Origin: Aurantiacibacter odishensis
GTDB lineage: Bacteria > Pseudomonadota > Alphaproteobacteria > Sphingomonadales > Sphingomonadaceae
Reading direction: 5' to 3'
Length of the DNA stretch: 64,000 nt
NCBI RefSeq assembly: GCF_003605195.1
Contig: NZ_QYOS01000018.1
Location: 1 to 64,000 of the forward strand
Of the stretch, positions 7,373 through 17,068 are shown one piece after another. The position numbers were made by a program, and so were the translations under genes. The stretch's first letter is position 1. The number at the start of each line of letters is the position of its first letter. The notes under the pieces were generated by a model that saw nothing but the letters and a program-made list of their open reading frames with translations, did no database searches and was not told where the DNA came from.

Positions 7373-8893
7373 CTAAGCATCTAGCTGGCCGCACTCTTGC
7401 AACAGGCTCAATGCTGTCTCGATGCGATCCGGTGTGGGGTTCGGCCTACCGCCTGGATTGTAACCGTCAGCCAGCCGCCAGCCGCCCTCATCGATGAAAA
7501 TGCGCATTCGGAGGATGGTCTTGCCGTTGCTTCTCGCGTCCTGCAATCCTCGCCCAACACTCCAATAGGTATGCTGCGCAAACAGCCAGCCTTCGATCAT
7601 ATTTCCTATAAACGCTTTGGGCGTTAGGCTTTCCCAAGCGTGCCAATCTTTCGCCGCCCTGATTAGGGGCAGCCTGTCGCTTCTTTCAAATCCTTCAGCC
7701 TCAGATGGAGCTTCGGCAACACAAAAGCGCAGTGCCTTCATGGCTGCCAAGGGAAAGCCAACCTGATCATCGAGAGACTGCTCCAGTGAGTTGAGGTGAT
7801 CTATCGGATCTGACGAATAATCAAACGTGGAACACCATTCCTGCGCGGTGCCCTGCTCACTTACTGGACCAAGCTCTTCGATAAAATTCGATGCCAAACG
7901 GCGGGTCGAGAGTGGGCGATCAACTAGAGCTAGCTGTGTCCAGGTGAGGAGGCCTTCAAGTGCCAGGCGAAAAACTTGCCTTACCTGCATTCTGCGCCAG
8001 GCGATTGCATATGGCTTTAACTCGTCAGGGAAAGGAACTCCGGAGGGATCGCTCATAATCCGGCGAACCCGTTCTTCCTCATTGACGCTGTTTGTTCCGT
8101 AGGTTGCTGCGAACCGGACAAGCTGAAGGCCGCGCTTTCGTACTTCGCCACCATAGCCAGAGTTCACGCGCGTCCATGCAGCCTGTTTACCCTCGGGCGT
8201 CACGTCTTTCATTCTCCACATCTGCCCCCAGGCTTTGGCTTCTTCTCTCGTCACCGTGACCGCGCCAAACTCATTAAACGCCGGGTGAGGCAACGCGTCA
8301 GAGAAACTGGCTTCGAACTGTTGAAGGGCCAATTCTAGACCCGGATCAGCCTGTGGGTTGGCTTTGTAGGCGCCGCGTTGGTTGACGGTTGAGTCCTCCA
8401 AGTCCGCGAGGTCCGCAATCCAATTCATTGTCCGTAAGCTGGGCCCGTAATTCACAGCAGCGATAAGGCCGGTTGAATATCGCCGGACATTGCGAAATTT
8501 TTCCCAAGCCTCCCCACCAAAGGTATAGGTCTCGCTTTGAATCAGGCCCGCTAGCGCTTGACCGCCCGGCAAGTCGGTTTCGTCATCGATCAAGAACTGC
8601 GACCAAGCATAGATCGTCTCGATTCGGTCGACGAAGTCTCGAAGTTCGCCAACGCTTCTTGGTCCTAGTCGCTCATTCAAAACCCCAGCGCGACGCCAAG
8701 CCCAAGTCATCAGCAAATAGGGTCGAACATGACGAGCCACATTGTTCAGTCCAGGCAGCACTTGATCCATCATGTCGAAATTTATCTGCCTAAGTCCGAG
8801 CGGATCCACACCACCGATGTCGATCTTTGAGGGGTCGACAAGCCGTGCTGCCATCGCTGCGTCCGAAGCGGAGATCAATTCATCGAGGTTCAT
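7373..8893 (-). CDS. Unknown protein partnered with a PLD-type nuclease
   Basis: This 506-residue protein matches no family I can name with certainty. The ATG at 8893 (MNLDELISASD) lies 14 bp inside the upstream nuclease gene, so the two are translationally coupled. An earlier start at 8905 is less likely. The N-terminus has GVDPLGLRQINFDMMDQVLP followed by NNVARHVRPYLLMTWAWRR. This loosely recalls the opening of DUF6361-type proteins found near helicases and PLD nucleases, but I hold that resemblance only from memory. No membrane segment, P-loop or catalytic signature is evident. Context (restriction genes, nuclease partner, island) suggests a defence role, probably as sensor or regulator. 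Confidence 0.75.
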   Translation of the reverse strand: MNLDELISASDAAMAARLVDPSKIDIGGVDPLGLRQINFDMMDQVLPGLNNVARHVRPYLLMTWAWRRAGVLNERLGPRSVGELRDFVDRIETIYAWSQFLIDDETDLPGGQALAGLIQSETYTFGGEAWEKFRNVRRYSTGLIAAVNYGPSLRTMNWIADLADLEDSTVNQRGAYKANPQADPGLELALQQFEASFSDALPHPAFNEFGAVTVTREEAKAWGQMWRMKDVTPEGKQAAWTRVNSGYGGEVRKRGLQLVRFAATYGTNSVNEEERVRRIMSDPSGVPFPDELKPYAIAWRRMQVRQVFRLALEGLLTWTQLALVDRPLSTRRLASNFIEELGPVSEQGTAQEWCSTFDYSSDPIDHLNSLEQSLDDQVGFPLAAMKALRFCVAEAPSEAEGFERSDRLPLIRAAKDWHAWESLTPKAFIGNMIEGWLFAQHTYWSVGRGLQDARSNGKTILRMRIFIDEGGWRLADGYNPGGRPNPTPDRIETALSLLQECGQLDA

Positions 8894-11249
8894 GATCACT
8901 CCCAACCACAGCGATCAGGCGTCCACATCGACCATTAGTACATTTGGAGACGTCAAGGAGACGCAGGTCTTCTCTAGCAGATGTCGCCAAAACTATGTTG
9001 CAGCGCGGGCACGCGTCCGCAGGCTCTTCTAAAGTAAGTAGACGCTCTCTTCGCCCCGGATCGGAATGGAGCAATCGCAAACTGGACCAAAGATTGTGTT
9101 GTTCTAGAGCGGGCAGAGGCGGCAGTTCTTGCTCAGTCGGCGTCGAAAGGAGGACTTGTAGTTCTTCAGAGCAGGTTCTCGCATCTACAATCTTCTGCAG
9201 CGCGTCGGACCGCTTGATTTGCAGTGGAATGACGCTCGCCATTGCAGGAAGTCGCTGGGCATCCGCATTCTTCAAGCGATTGATCAATCCATGTCGAACA
9301 AGAAATCGGCGAGTGCTTTGGATTTGTTGTTCGTATGGTCGATTTGCGACTTGGAGAACAGCTAGTGCGACGAGGTCTTGGGCTAGTTCTTCGCTGATTT
9401 TCCCTCCGCAGCCTCGTTGGATCCGATCGACCCACTGTAGGACTTGCTCGGGCTCGGGACGTATTCGGTCGGTAAGGTAGTGGGCGAGCGCAAGCATAGC
9501 TTCAGCGTGCGCGCCAGAATGGCCCGAAGCCATTGCTGCCGAGAGTAACTTCCCAAAGGTTAGCAGCGTCTGCTCATTCTTTTGCTCGTCGCGGACGAGA
9601 TCCCCTTCAGCTCCCGCATCTAATTCGCCGCGATCCCGAGCGGCTTGAGCTTCTTCATTGAATGGTCCGCTGGTTGCGCGAAATGCATCCAACAATGCAC
9701 GCATTGCATATGAGAGGCCCGATTCCCGCTCCGCCCCCGTAAAGTGGTCGTCGTGCACGTTGTAGTTCGCCGCGAAGGCCGAAGCAGAGACAAGCTCAAC
9801 TTGAACTTCTTCAGGGCGCTTTGAGCCAAAGTCTGAGGTCGAGGATGCTCGAGGCAGGCGATCGGGATCTTCGTGAAACCAAGAAATTATCGCCGCAACG
9901 TCGGTCGGCGTTTCGGTCCCAGAGAGGATGGCCAAGATACGAGGACCAGTCTTGCCTGTGCGTTTGGCCAGGTCAGAAACAGCCTTAACTGACAAGAAAC
10001 CGCTCGCTTGAATGTCGCCGTTGCTGAGAGTGAGAATGATTCTTCCAGTTTGCCAGGCTTTGTCCGCCATCTCCAAACTGTGCTGCGCAAAAGAGCCGTC
10101 ATCGCCGACTGTTACGTTTCCAAGGTCAAGAGTCGTGCCTGCAATGCTACACCTCAGATTGCCATCAGCGAAAGGCCACCCGCCCATTACTTTCCCGACG
10201 ACGGCGGAGCCCTGGAGTTCAGCACCAAGCACTTTTGTCGCTTCTGCTCCGGCTTCGAGATCGTCTTGTTCGTCGAGCGCTTGTCTGGGGGGCGGCGAGC
10301 AGTCGGAAATGGACCAAACTTGGTCGCGACTTGGAAAAATTCGCAAGACCGCTGCTTCTGAATTCGGACCGAAGAGCCCGGCCCGAGTTGCGTTCGCGCT
10401 GCCCGAAAGTAGCAAGCGGCCCGATCGGCAAACTATCTCTACGCTCTTTGCGTGCAGCCGCCTTTGATCGCTCGCCCAAGCCTCGGAGATATGTCCAGCT
10501 CGAAGCGTCAAATCAGAATCGTGCGGCCAGTTGCTGCTCGAAACGCCTTGGACTTCGCCACCCTGGTGAACGTAACCCCATATATCTTCACAATTTAGCA
10601 GGTTTGCCAAATCTCTGACGCCTCGGCCATCGAGATCGTAAAAGGGCGCAGCAAAGCAAATGCGTGTCGCACCGCCGAGATTTTCTGCCTCCTCGTGCAA
10701 CTGGCCGACAATGGTTTGACCGGCATTATGGAGCAGACGCACCCGCCCATTGTCCGTCTTTCCGCTAATCGTTGCGCGTAACTCTTCTGCGAAAGTCATT
10801 ATCCGCTCAGGCGCAGCAATTTCCACGAGTTCGCCTGTCGCGAGAAGTTCAAGATAGTCGGCTAGGTCAGAGAATAGGCGCGGTGCGTTCCCTGTATGAA
10901 AATGTTCGAGAAGTTCCGCATTTCCTCCCCAGCCGCCGAAAGTCAGGTTACCTGAACCGACCAACAGATGAGCGTCTTCCTCGTCCAGAAAGGCCGAAAT
11001 CTTCGGATGAAATACCCCGGCATTTTGATGGACTGGTAGCAGCTCATATTCGCGACCAACCAGGCGAGCGCCTTGCTCAGCGAGAGCATGGGTAATGCCT
11101 TGTGTGTCGGCTAGGATCAGCGGATCCCTTCCTCCACCTCGCACGAAGGCATCCATCACCACTGCCTCGAAAAAGGATAGACTTAAGGCGTAGGTGGTGA
11201 ATAGTGAGCGCTTCCAGGCTGAAGCTCTGACGATATCAAGTGGTTGCAT
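8880..11249 (-). CDS. PLD-like nuclease with C-terminal zinc ribbon
   Basis: This 789-residue protein has a two-half phospholipase D fold. The first half has FHPKISAFLD (His81, Lys83) and GSGN; the second has LHAKSVEIV (His266, Lys268) and GSAN (near 283-286), so both HxK sites are intact. A long helical middle follows. The C-terminus has CPRC and a second cysteine pair in CTNGRCGRL, a zinc ribbon likely to bind nucleic acid or the partner. The ATG at 11249 has AAAGG eight bases upstream; an open frame extends to 11330. It overlaps the partner gene by 14 bp. PLD-family proteins of this layout act as nucleases in several defence systems, and here the role is inferred. Confidence 0.8.
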   Translation of the reverse strand: MQPLDIVRASAWKRSLFTTYALSLSFFEAVVMDAFVRGGGRDPLILADTQGITHALAEQGARLVGREYELLPVHQNAGVFHPKISAFLDEEDAHLLVGSGNLTFGGWGGNAELLEHFHTGNAPRLFSDLADYLELLATGELVEIAAPERIMTFAEELRATISGKTDNGRVRLLHNAGQTIVGQLHEEAENLGGATRICFAAPFYDLDGRGVRDLANLLNCEDIWGYVHQGGEVQGVSSSNWPHDSDLTLRAGHISEAWASDQRRLHAKSVEIVCRSGRLLLSGSANATRAGLFGPNSEAAVLRIFPSRDQVWSISDCSPPPRQALDEQDDLEAGAEATKVLGAELQGSAVVGKVMGGWPFADGNLRCSIAGTTLDLGNVTVGDDGSFAQHSLEMADKAWQTGRIILTLSNGDIQASGFLSVKAVSDLAKRTGKTGPRILAILSGTETPTDVAAIISWFHEDPDRLPRASSTSDFGSKRPEEVQVELVSASAFAANYNVHDDHFTGAERESGLSYAMRALLDAFRATSGPFNEEAQAARDRGELDAGAEGDLVRDEQKNEQTLLTFGKLLSAAMASGHSGAHAEAMLALAHYLTDRIRPEPEQVLQWVDRIQRGCGGKISEELAQDLVALAVLQVANRPYEQQIQSTRRFLVRHGLINRLKNADAQRLPAMASVIPLQIKRSDALQKIVDARTCSEELQVLLSTPTEQELPPLPALEQHNLWSSLRLLHSDPGRRERLLTLEEPADACPRCNIVLATSAREDLRLLDVSKCTNGRCGRLIAVVGSDHEPR

Positions 11250-11318
11250 CGTAGAGCCTTTTTGCATCATTTTGCTGAGCGCAAAAGTCGTTTCCGGTTT
11301 CTCTTTGTAGGACGATAG

Positions 11319-11332
11319 GCTTGGCGCCAAGC
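11319..11332. promoter_or_regulatory. 14-bp palindrome upstream of the PLD module
   Basis: GCTTGGCGCCAAGC is a perfect palindrome 70-83 bp upstream of the nuclease start and after the small ORF. It is a candidate operator for the two-gene module. No regulator gene is adjacent. Confidence 0.4.
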
Positions 11333-11390
11333 GGCGTTTGCGTCCTGACCCCGTATCGAGAATTTGGCTTCCTCAACGTACCTGAAGCCG

Positions 11391-11486
11391 TTACTCACGC
11401 TGGGCAGCCAGCCGTTCCTTGAGAGTGGTATCGAGCGGGGCAGACAGCGCGGACGCCACGTCCCCCGCCGTGCGGATTACACGCAT
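11391..11486 (-). CDS. Small leader ORF before the PLD module (31 aa)
   Basis: A 31-codon frame starts at the ATG 11486 behind AAAGGAATCCCACC, a plausible ribosome site, and reads MRVIRTAGDVASALSAPLD before TAA at 11391. It looks like the first residues of a longer protein, so it is either a remnant or a leader peptide. It lies between the hsdR terminator and the PLD nuclease on the same strand. Confidence 0.4.
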   Translation of the reverse strand: MRVIRTAGDVASALSAPLDTTLKERLAAQRE

Positions 11487-11503
11487 GGTGGGATTCCTTT
11501 CGG

Positions 11504-11539
11504 GCAAAGAAAAAGCCCCCGGATGTCATCCGAGGGCTT
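11504..11539 (-). terminator. Intrinsic terminator of the restriction operon
   Basis: On the minus strand a 13-bp stem (arms 11527-11539 and 11513-11525, with AAGCCCTCGGATG) is followed by TTTTTCTTTGC. It lies 57 bp after the hsdR stop and separates the restriction operon from the PLD module. Confidence 0.8.
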
Positions 11540-11595
11540 GCTGGGGGAGGGGGCTGCAAGTTTCGCCTCATAATAAATACCGGATTTTCCTCACT

Positions 11596-14500
11596 TCATG
11601 CGGCAGCTCGACCTTGCAGATCCTTCAGTACCTGCACAATGCGATGCACATCTGCCTGCGGGAACACGCCACTAACACCCTGATCGTCCAAGTCGGTGAA
11701 CGGGCTTTCGTAGAGGCGGCGTGGGTCCATCGCACCGCGTTCCGTCAAATAGTCGATGATCAGATTAATGAACTCGATCTGGTTCGCGTTGAGGTTCTTG
11801 CCCGCCACAAGCTCGCCAAACGCTTCCTTCGCAGCCTCGCGATCAAGGCCGATGAGTGAACGAATGAATAGGCCTAGGCCGCCCTCGTTCGTGATAACGG
11901 CGATGTCAGCGTCACTCGCCTCTGTTTCCTCGCGCAAGATGCGCTCCAGCTCGACCAAGTCCTGCGGGGTCAACTGCTCATTGCGGTAAAGTTTTTGGAT
12001 CGTGATGTGATCGGCATGGGTTTTGAGGAAGTGGCGCACCTTCATCAGGAAGCGCGGCTTGTCAGTCCCAATACCCGCATGTGGCAATTGGATGCGCGTC
12101 GCTTCGCCCATCTCGTCTTCGAAGTCGGTGTAGATGATCACTGCTTCATCGCCTTCGATCAGCTTCATCAGAGCACGGAGCCGGCGACGCATCTGCTCGA
12201 GCGTCCAAGCATCGATGTCGGTCCAGTAGTCAGGCGTCTGAACTTCGAGGATCAATTCCATCTGCGCTGCGACCATCGGGACATTCCCGAGACCTTCGAG
12301 CTTAGAGGCTAGCGCGAGCACTTTCTCCTGACACTGCGCGAACGACACATGATTCTGGAGAAGAGAAAGCTGCCCTCTTAGGATGATATAGTCGAACTGC
12401 TTTGCAGCGATGTCCGTATCTTCGAATGCCGACGGTAAACCGGCAATCTCGCCAATCAGCACCTCACGCTCATTCGGGCCGATCTCGTTCCATGCTTCGC
12501 GCATCTGAAACTTCTCAACCTCCTTGCGCTTGGCGCGGACAAGGAAATTATCGAGATTCATGGCGGCCACCTCATCGAAAAGGCGGTCGCGCGTGTCTAT
12601 GTCGAGCTGCGCCAGACCTTGCCCACGTTCTTCTTCGGGCAAGCCTGCCAGCTGCATGGCGAGCTCGATGCGTGTGGCAAACAGCTTCTCAGTAAGGGAA
12701 GCAGATTGCGTGCCTTCCTTCAGGTTCGGGTTCTGGTTGAAGAATTCGAAATTCTGGCAATAGTCGAAGATCAAGAACTCAGTTTTGTCGCGCCCAGGCC
12801 CGAACAGGTCTTCGCAAAGGCGTGTGCCGCGTCCGATCATCTGCCAGAATTTGGTCTTTGATCGCACGACCTTGAAAAAGACGAGATTGAGCACCTCGGG
12901 CACGTCGATGCCGGTGTCGAGCATGTCGACTGAAATGGCGATGTGCGGCGGTTTGTCGGCAATCGAGAAATCGTCGATCAGGGATTGCGGGTACTCAACC
13001 GAGTAGTCGATCACACGGGCGAATGAGCCCTTTAAATGCGGGTAGTTGGTATCAAATCGCTCCGCGATGAACTGCGCATGCTTGTGGTTCTTGGCGAAGA
13101 TGATCGTCTTGCCCAGCCGGTCGCCCTCGGCAACCTTGAGGCCGTTGACCATTAGATGCTCAAGTACCTTGTCGACGGTGTCCTCATTGAACAACCACTT
13201 GTTAAGCGCCGTCGGATCGACATCGTCCCTGGGAAGCTGGCCTTCCCATTCGAGAATATCCCACTTCTCCTTGTCCTCATCGGAGAGCTGGTCGTACTTG
13301 ATCCCCTCACACATGAAGCGCGTCGGTACCGATATCGGAGTAGGCGGAACAAGGAAGCCGTCACCCACTGCCTCTTCGAGATCATAGCTGTCAGTCGGTA
13401 CACCGCGCTCAAGCTCGAAAAGCGAGTAGGTGTCGCGGTCGATCTCATCGCGTGGGGTAGCGGTAAGCCCGACCAGCAAGCTGTCGAAATAGTCGAAAAT
13501 CGCACGGTATTTCCGATAGACGGAGCGGTGTGCCTCATCGATCACGATCAGATCGAAGTGCCCTGGGCCATAGCGCTTCCGGCCGTTCTGAATTTCGTCA
13601 ATCAGCCCCATCATCGTGGGGTAGGTGGCAACACAAACGCGCGCGCCATTGTGGTCGTTCTTCTTCGCGTCGTACTTCTCGATCAGGTTCGCGCTCGGGG
13701 TGGTTGGGATATGCGCCTTGAACGCGTTGTGCGCTTGCTTCACCAATGCGACGCGATCGGCCAGAAACAGTACGCGCTTGCACCAATTTGCGCGCATCAG
13801 CTGATCGACCAGCGCGATTACGGTGCGGGTCTTGCCCGAGCCCGTCGCCATCACCAGCAGTGCCTTGCGTTGTCGGTCCTTCTCGAAGGTCTCACCGATC
13901 CGGCGGATGGCGCGTGTCTGATAATAGCGCCCTGCGATGCTCTCATCAATCTTGGTGGTAGCAATGGACCGGCGCGCAGCCTTGCGCTGGCGCCACAGTC
14001 CCAGCTCGCCCTTCTTGTAGAAGCCGTGTACCTCGCGGGGCGGATAGGCCCCGTGATCCCACAGCCAATGCTTATAGCCATTGGTAAAGAAGATCAGCGG
14101 GCGCACGCCGAATTGTTGCTCCAGACAGTCGGCATAAAGCTTTGCTTGCTGCTGGCCTTCACGCGGATCGCGCTTGGTGCGCTTGGCTTCGATCACCGCC
14201 AGCGGCCTGCCGTCATCGCCCCACAGCACATAATCGACAAAGCCCTCGCCAGAGGTGCTGGGCATACCAGTGACCGGAAACTCGCGGTCGCGCGGCTGAT
14301 CGAGCGGCCAGCCAGCCTCGGCCAGTAGGCGGTCGATCCAGATGTCGCGGGTTTCGGCTTCGTTGTAATCGTGGGCGTCTTCGACCTTGGCATTCTCGGC
14401 CTTGATCGCCTCGATCTGCGCCTGAAGCCGTTTGATCTCCTCATCGAGCGCGGCGCGGTCTTCCTCGCTATTGATGCGGGCGGCCTGCTCTTCGGCAAGC

Positions 14501-15000
14501 GCCTTCGCTGCGTCCTCGCGCTCCTTGGCCATGGCCTGCAATTTCTTGAGGGTGGAGGCCTCCACCTGCACCGCACGCGGCAAGTCGGAGATGGAGAACT
14601 GTACAGCCGGGTGGGGCTTAACCCCGCGCGCATAGGTGCGCACCAGCCAATAGCAGAAATCAAAGAGCTGCTTCAGACTGTCGGTCGCGGACCTCTCCGG
14701 GATGGACCGCGTCTCATGCACCGCGACATTGCCCAGGTCCTTGATGATCCGCGCCTTGGTGACCAGCGGATTGCCGACCAAGGAGCGGAACGTGCCCTCA
14801 TGGATCAGCGCGGAAAGCGTTGTATCATAGGGCGAATGCAGATTGCGATCATGCTCGTACATCCACTTGACCGCGCTTTCGAGCGCGAGGCGGGAATGAA
14901 AGCAGCTTCCGCGTGGATCGGACAGGGCGAGTGTTTCCGCCTTCCTTGCTAAGCGAAAGACCTCGGCAAATTCAGCTCGGAGGAAGGCGAACTGGCTCAT
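11596..15000 (-). CDS. hsdR: Type I restriction enzyme, R subunit
   Basis: This 1134-residue subunit gives the enzyme its ATP-driven DNA translocation and cleavage. A DUF4145-like N-terminal domain (about 1-125) is followed by a coiled coil (about 150-208). The nuclease core has Asp256 and the EAK triplet 271-273 (PLAVIEAKRTKRD). The motor has Walker A MATGSGKT at 384-391, DEAH at 488-491, GLTATP, and the motif VI segment QMIGRGTRLCEDL. All key residues are present. Its ATG overlaps the stop of the Abi-like gene as ATGA, so it is the last gene of a coupled four-gene operon and is followed by an intrinsic terminator. Confidence 0.95.
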   Translation of the reverse strand: MSQFAFLRAEFAEVFRLARKAETLALSDPRGSCFHSRLALESAVKWMYEHDRNLHSPYDTTLSALIHEGTFRSLVGNPLVTKARIIKDLGNVAVHETRSIPERSATDSLKQLFDFCYWLVRTYARGVKPHPAVQFSISDLPRAVQVEASTLKKLQAMAKEREDAAKALAEEQAARINSEEDRAALDEEIKRLQAQIEAIKAENAKVEDAHDYNEAETRDIWIDRLLAEAGWPLDQPRDREFPVTGMPSTSGEGFVDYVLWGDDGRPLAVIEAKRTKRDPREGQQQAKLYADCLEQQFGVRPLIFFTNGYKHWLWDHGAYPPREVHGFYKKGELGLWRQRKAARRSIATTKIDESIAGRYYQTRAIRRIGETFEKDRQRKALLVMATGSGKTRTVIALVDQLMRANWCKRVLFLADRVALVKQAHNAFKAHIPTTPSANLIEKYDAKKNDHNGARVCVATYPTMMGLIDEIQNGRKRYGPGHFDLIVIDEAHRSVYRKYRAIFDYFDSLLVGLTATPRDEIDRDTYSLFELERGVPTDSYDLEEAVGDGFLVPPTPISVPTRFMCEGIKYDQLSDEDKEKWDILEWEGQLPRDDVDPTALNKWLFNEDTVDKVLEHLMVNGLKVAEGDRLGKTIIFAKNHKHAQFIAERFDTNYPHLKGSFARVIDYSVEYPQSLIDDFSIADKPPHIAISVDMLDTGIDVPEVLNLVFFKVVRSKTKFWQMIGRGTRLCEDLFGPGRDKTEFLIFDYCQNFEFFNQNPNLKEGTQSASLTEKLFATRIELAMQLAGLPEEERGQGLAQLDIDTRDRLFDEVAAMNLDNFLVRAKRKEVEKFQMREAWNEIGPNEREVLIGEIAGLPSAFEDTDIAAKQFDYIILRGQLSLLQNHVSFAQCQEKVLALASKLEGLGNVPMVAAQMELILEVQTPDYWTDIDAWTLEQMRRRLRALMKLIEGDEAVIIYTDFEDEMGEATRIQLPHAGIGTDKPRFLMKVRHFLKTHADHITIQKLYRNEQLTPQDLVELERILREETEASDADIAVITNEGGLGLFIRSLIGLDREAAKEAFGELVAGKNLNANQIEFINLIIDYLTERGAMDPRRLYESPFTDLDDQGVSGVFPQADVHRIVQVLKDLQGRAAA

Positions 15001-15947
15001 GCGGCCTCCCCGATTGAATAGATATCAACTGAGTTCAATTGGTCGGTCAGATATGGTGCAAACCCAAACAGGACGACACAAACCGAAACGAGATCGCGCA
15101 TCTCAATTTCCCGAAGCTTATTAGCGGGGGTCCCCCCGTGGCGTATGCCAGGATAATCGGAGGCGAAACCGTACAAGCCCTTGACGGAATCTTTCACTTT
15201 TTCGTGCGGCCAGGTCCCGACCTGATTGCAGATTGCTCCCAGGGTGTTGCCAGTGACGTTTGGTGCAAGGCTGCCAATAGCTTCCAGGAAATTGGTCTGC
15301 TTCGCAATGCAGGTCTTAATGCGGTTAGGCGTCTGTTCGATGGTTAGATCACGGAGAGCGTCTTCAAATTCGTGAAAGGCGTTTGCCAAGTGCGCATCAG
15401 CCTCTGCCGCAGACTTTAAATTGCTCACCATCCTAGCGAAGATTCCAGGCAGTGTAGGATGTATCGAAAATGGTCGACGAAGATCATATCGTAAGCTGTA
15501 TTTGTCGATGAAGGTTTGGACGAGAATGAAGTAGCGGTTGCTCAATCCGTCACCGCCTATGTCCCGAACTTTTTCATGCACCGCTGCTAGGGCTCTTAGA
15601 GCTTTACTCTCAGACGTGATGTGTAGCGGCAACTCAGTGCGCAGCCAGCGTCGAGCGTTTGTGTTACCCGACACGGCTTGCTCATAATGAGACCGAGCCG
15701 CATTGAATGCCTCAAGGGCGTCTTTGTAGGCCTCTTCTTCCGCAATTTCGGCAGGGTCAGTGAGGTTGCCGTCTTCATCGTATTGCGTTGGTTCTGCAGG
15801 CTCGGTGGGCGGAAGTGGCAACGGTATGACTGCATCATACAATTCTGAGAAAAGCTCGTTCGGCGCATCTTTATGTTTTGAGAGCTTTACGAAAACCTCT
15901 GACCATACCTTGTCCCATACATTTAGAAGTTCACCGCGCATGATCAC
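14997..15947 (-). CDS. Abi-like protein embedded in the restriction operon
   Basis: This protein of about 316 residues is encoded between hsdS and hsdR with 4-bp overlaps on both sides (GTGA at its start, ATGA at its end); an ATG two codons later (15941) could also start it. The N-terminal half is acidic and proline-rich (VIPLPLPPTEPAEP). The C-terminal third (ICNQVGTWPHEKVKDSVKGL, then LYGFASDYPGIRHGG) resembles the C-terminal domain of abortive-infection proteins with a HEPN-like helical fold. That resemblance is by eye. Full coupling suggests it is made in fixed ratio with the restriction subunits, perhaps as a back-up that shuts down the cell or a modulator of HsdR. Confidence 0.75.
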   Translation of the reverse strand: MIMRGELLNVWDKVWSEVFVKLSKHKDAPNELFSELYDAVIPLPLPPTEPAEPTQYDEDGNLTDPAEIAEEEAYKDALEAFNAARSHYEQAVSGNTNARRWLRTELPLHITSESKALRALAAVHEKVRDIGGDGLSNRYFILVQTFIDKYSLRYDLRRPFSIHPTLPGIFARMVSNLKSAAEADAHLANAFHEFEDALRDLTIEQTPNRIKTCIAKQTNFLEAIGSLAPNVTGNTLGAICNQVGTWPHEKVKDSVKGLYGFASDYPGIRHGGTPANKLREIEMRDLVSVCVVLFGFAPYLTDQLNSVDIYSIGEAA

Positions 15948-17068
15948 AGCCCTCCTAGGAAGGCGCTGTGTTGGAGCGATGCAAAGAGGTGATCCAATTG
16001 AGCTTTCGATCGCAAGAGACGCTCCCTCGTCTCACCAATTTTCGACATGGTCGCGCCAAATTTTTTTTGCACCTCAATTGGCGGCAGGAAGATTTTAAAT
16101 TTCTTTAAGGACGCACCTGACAAATTGGGCTGCGCCAGCCCATTGCTGTAAAAATCAATTTCCTTTTTTACGAGGCGACTTCCGAGGTAGCCGCGAAAAA
16201 ACTCATGATCGAGAGAGTCTGAAATTCTTATAATGATTAGAGAAGATGCAATCGCACCTGACATTCCATCAGGCACCAGAGCGAATTTTCCGAGGGACCC
16301 TCTCAAACAAAACAGGAAATCGCCACCAGCGAACTTCCCAGATCGTAGCATCTCGAATCTAGCATCAGAAATGTAAGATAGGTTGCTTCGCACCACCTCC
16401 CCGTTGGCATCCAGATCAGCGGCGCTAACGAACGGAATGCCCTTACTTAGAAGAGATTTTTTTCCAGGATAATTCTTACCTCGATCCCCATTCTCAAATT
16501 CACACACCTCAGAGAGTTCGGACCATCTTCCCTTCGATATATCAAGCTGAGCGAACGCCGCTTCACCAAATTGATTCAGGCGGTCGATCGCTCGCTGACG
16601 CTTGCGGCGCAGCTCGTCCGCTTGATCAAGGATCGCCGCAATCCGCTTCTGCTCATCGAGCGGGGGGACGGGAATTTCAATCTCATGAACCAAATTTCGG
16701 TTCAACGTCGGAACGCCCACTCCGCGCGTATATTGCTCAAGTCGCATCCAACGAAGCAGTCGCGACACCCATTTTGGTTCATTGCCGTGGAAGTCCTTCA
16801 CCCAGAGAGCCGTGTTCAGCGGCCAAAAGTTTTCTTCGACAAAATGGACATTTCCCAAGGAACCACTTCGACCAGTGACGACACCAGGTCCCTCAACTTT
16901 ATGGACGGAATGTGTTCCTACCGAGCCATTGGCGGCAAAAATCGGAACTACTCCGTCTTGTCGATCCTGCACCGGCAAGTCGAATCCACGTTGCAGCGTG
17001 GCAACGTCTCCCGCCGCTTTCATTGTCCACCCTTCAGGTAGCTGCCAATCTGCCGGAAGCGAGCTCAT
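15944..17068 (-). CDS. hsdS: Type I restriction enzyme, specificity subunit
   Basis: This 374-residue subunit has the usual two target-recognition domains, each followed by a helical spacer. The first ends with IPVPPLDEQKRIAAILDQAD, a conserved HsdS signature; the second ends with FLPPIEVQKKFGATMSKI. It would set the recognition sequence for both methylation and cleavage. The coding sequence is visibly richer in A and T than hsdM and hsdR, as is common when HsdS domains are exchanged. The ATG overlaps the hsdM stop (ATGA), and its own stop overlaps the start of the Abi-like gene. Confidence 0.93.
   Translation of the reverse strand: MSSLPADWQLPEGWTMKAAGDVATLQRGFDLPVQDRQDGVVPIFAANGSVGTHSVHKVEGPGVVTGRSGSLGNVHFVEENFWPLNTALWVKDFHGNEPKWVSRLLRWMRLEQYTRGVGVPTLNRNLVHEIEIPVPPLDEQKRIAAILDQADELRRKRQRAIDRLNQFGEAAFAQLDISKGRWSELSEVCEFENGDRGKNYPGKKSLLSKGIPFVSAADLDANGEVVRSNLSYISDARFEMLRSGKFAGGDFLFCLRGSLGKFALVPDGMSGAIASSLIIIRISDSLDHEFFRGYLGSRLVKKEIDFYSNGLAQPNLSGASLKKFKIFLPPIEVQKKFGATMSKIGETRERLLRSKAQLDHLFASLQHSAFLGGL

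Noticed and set aside
13156-14328. A 390-codon plus-strand frame opposite hsdR
   Set aside because: It lies opposite the conserved helicase and nuclease motifs and has no domain of its own.
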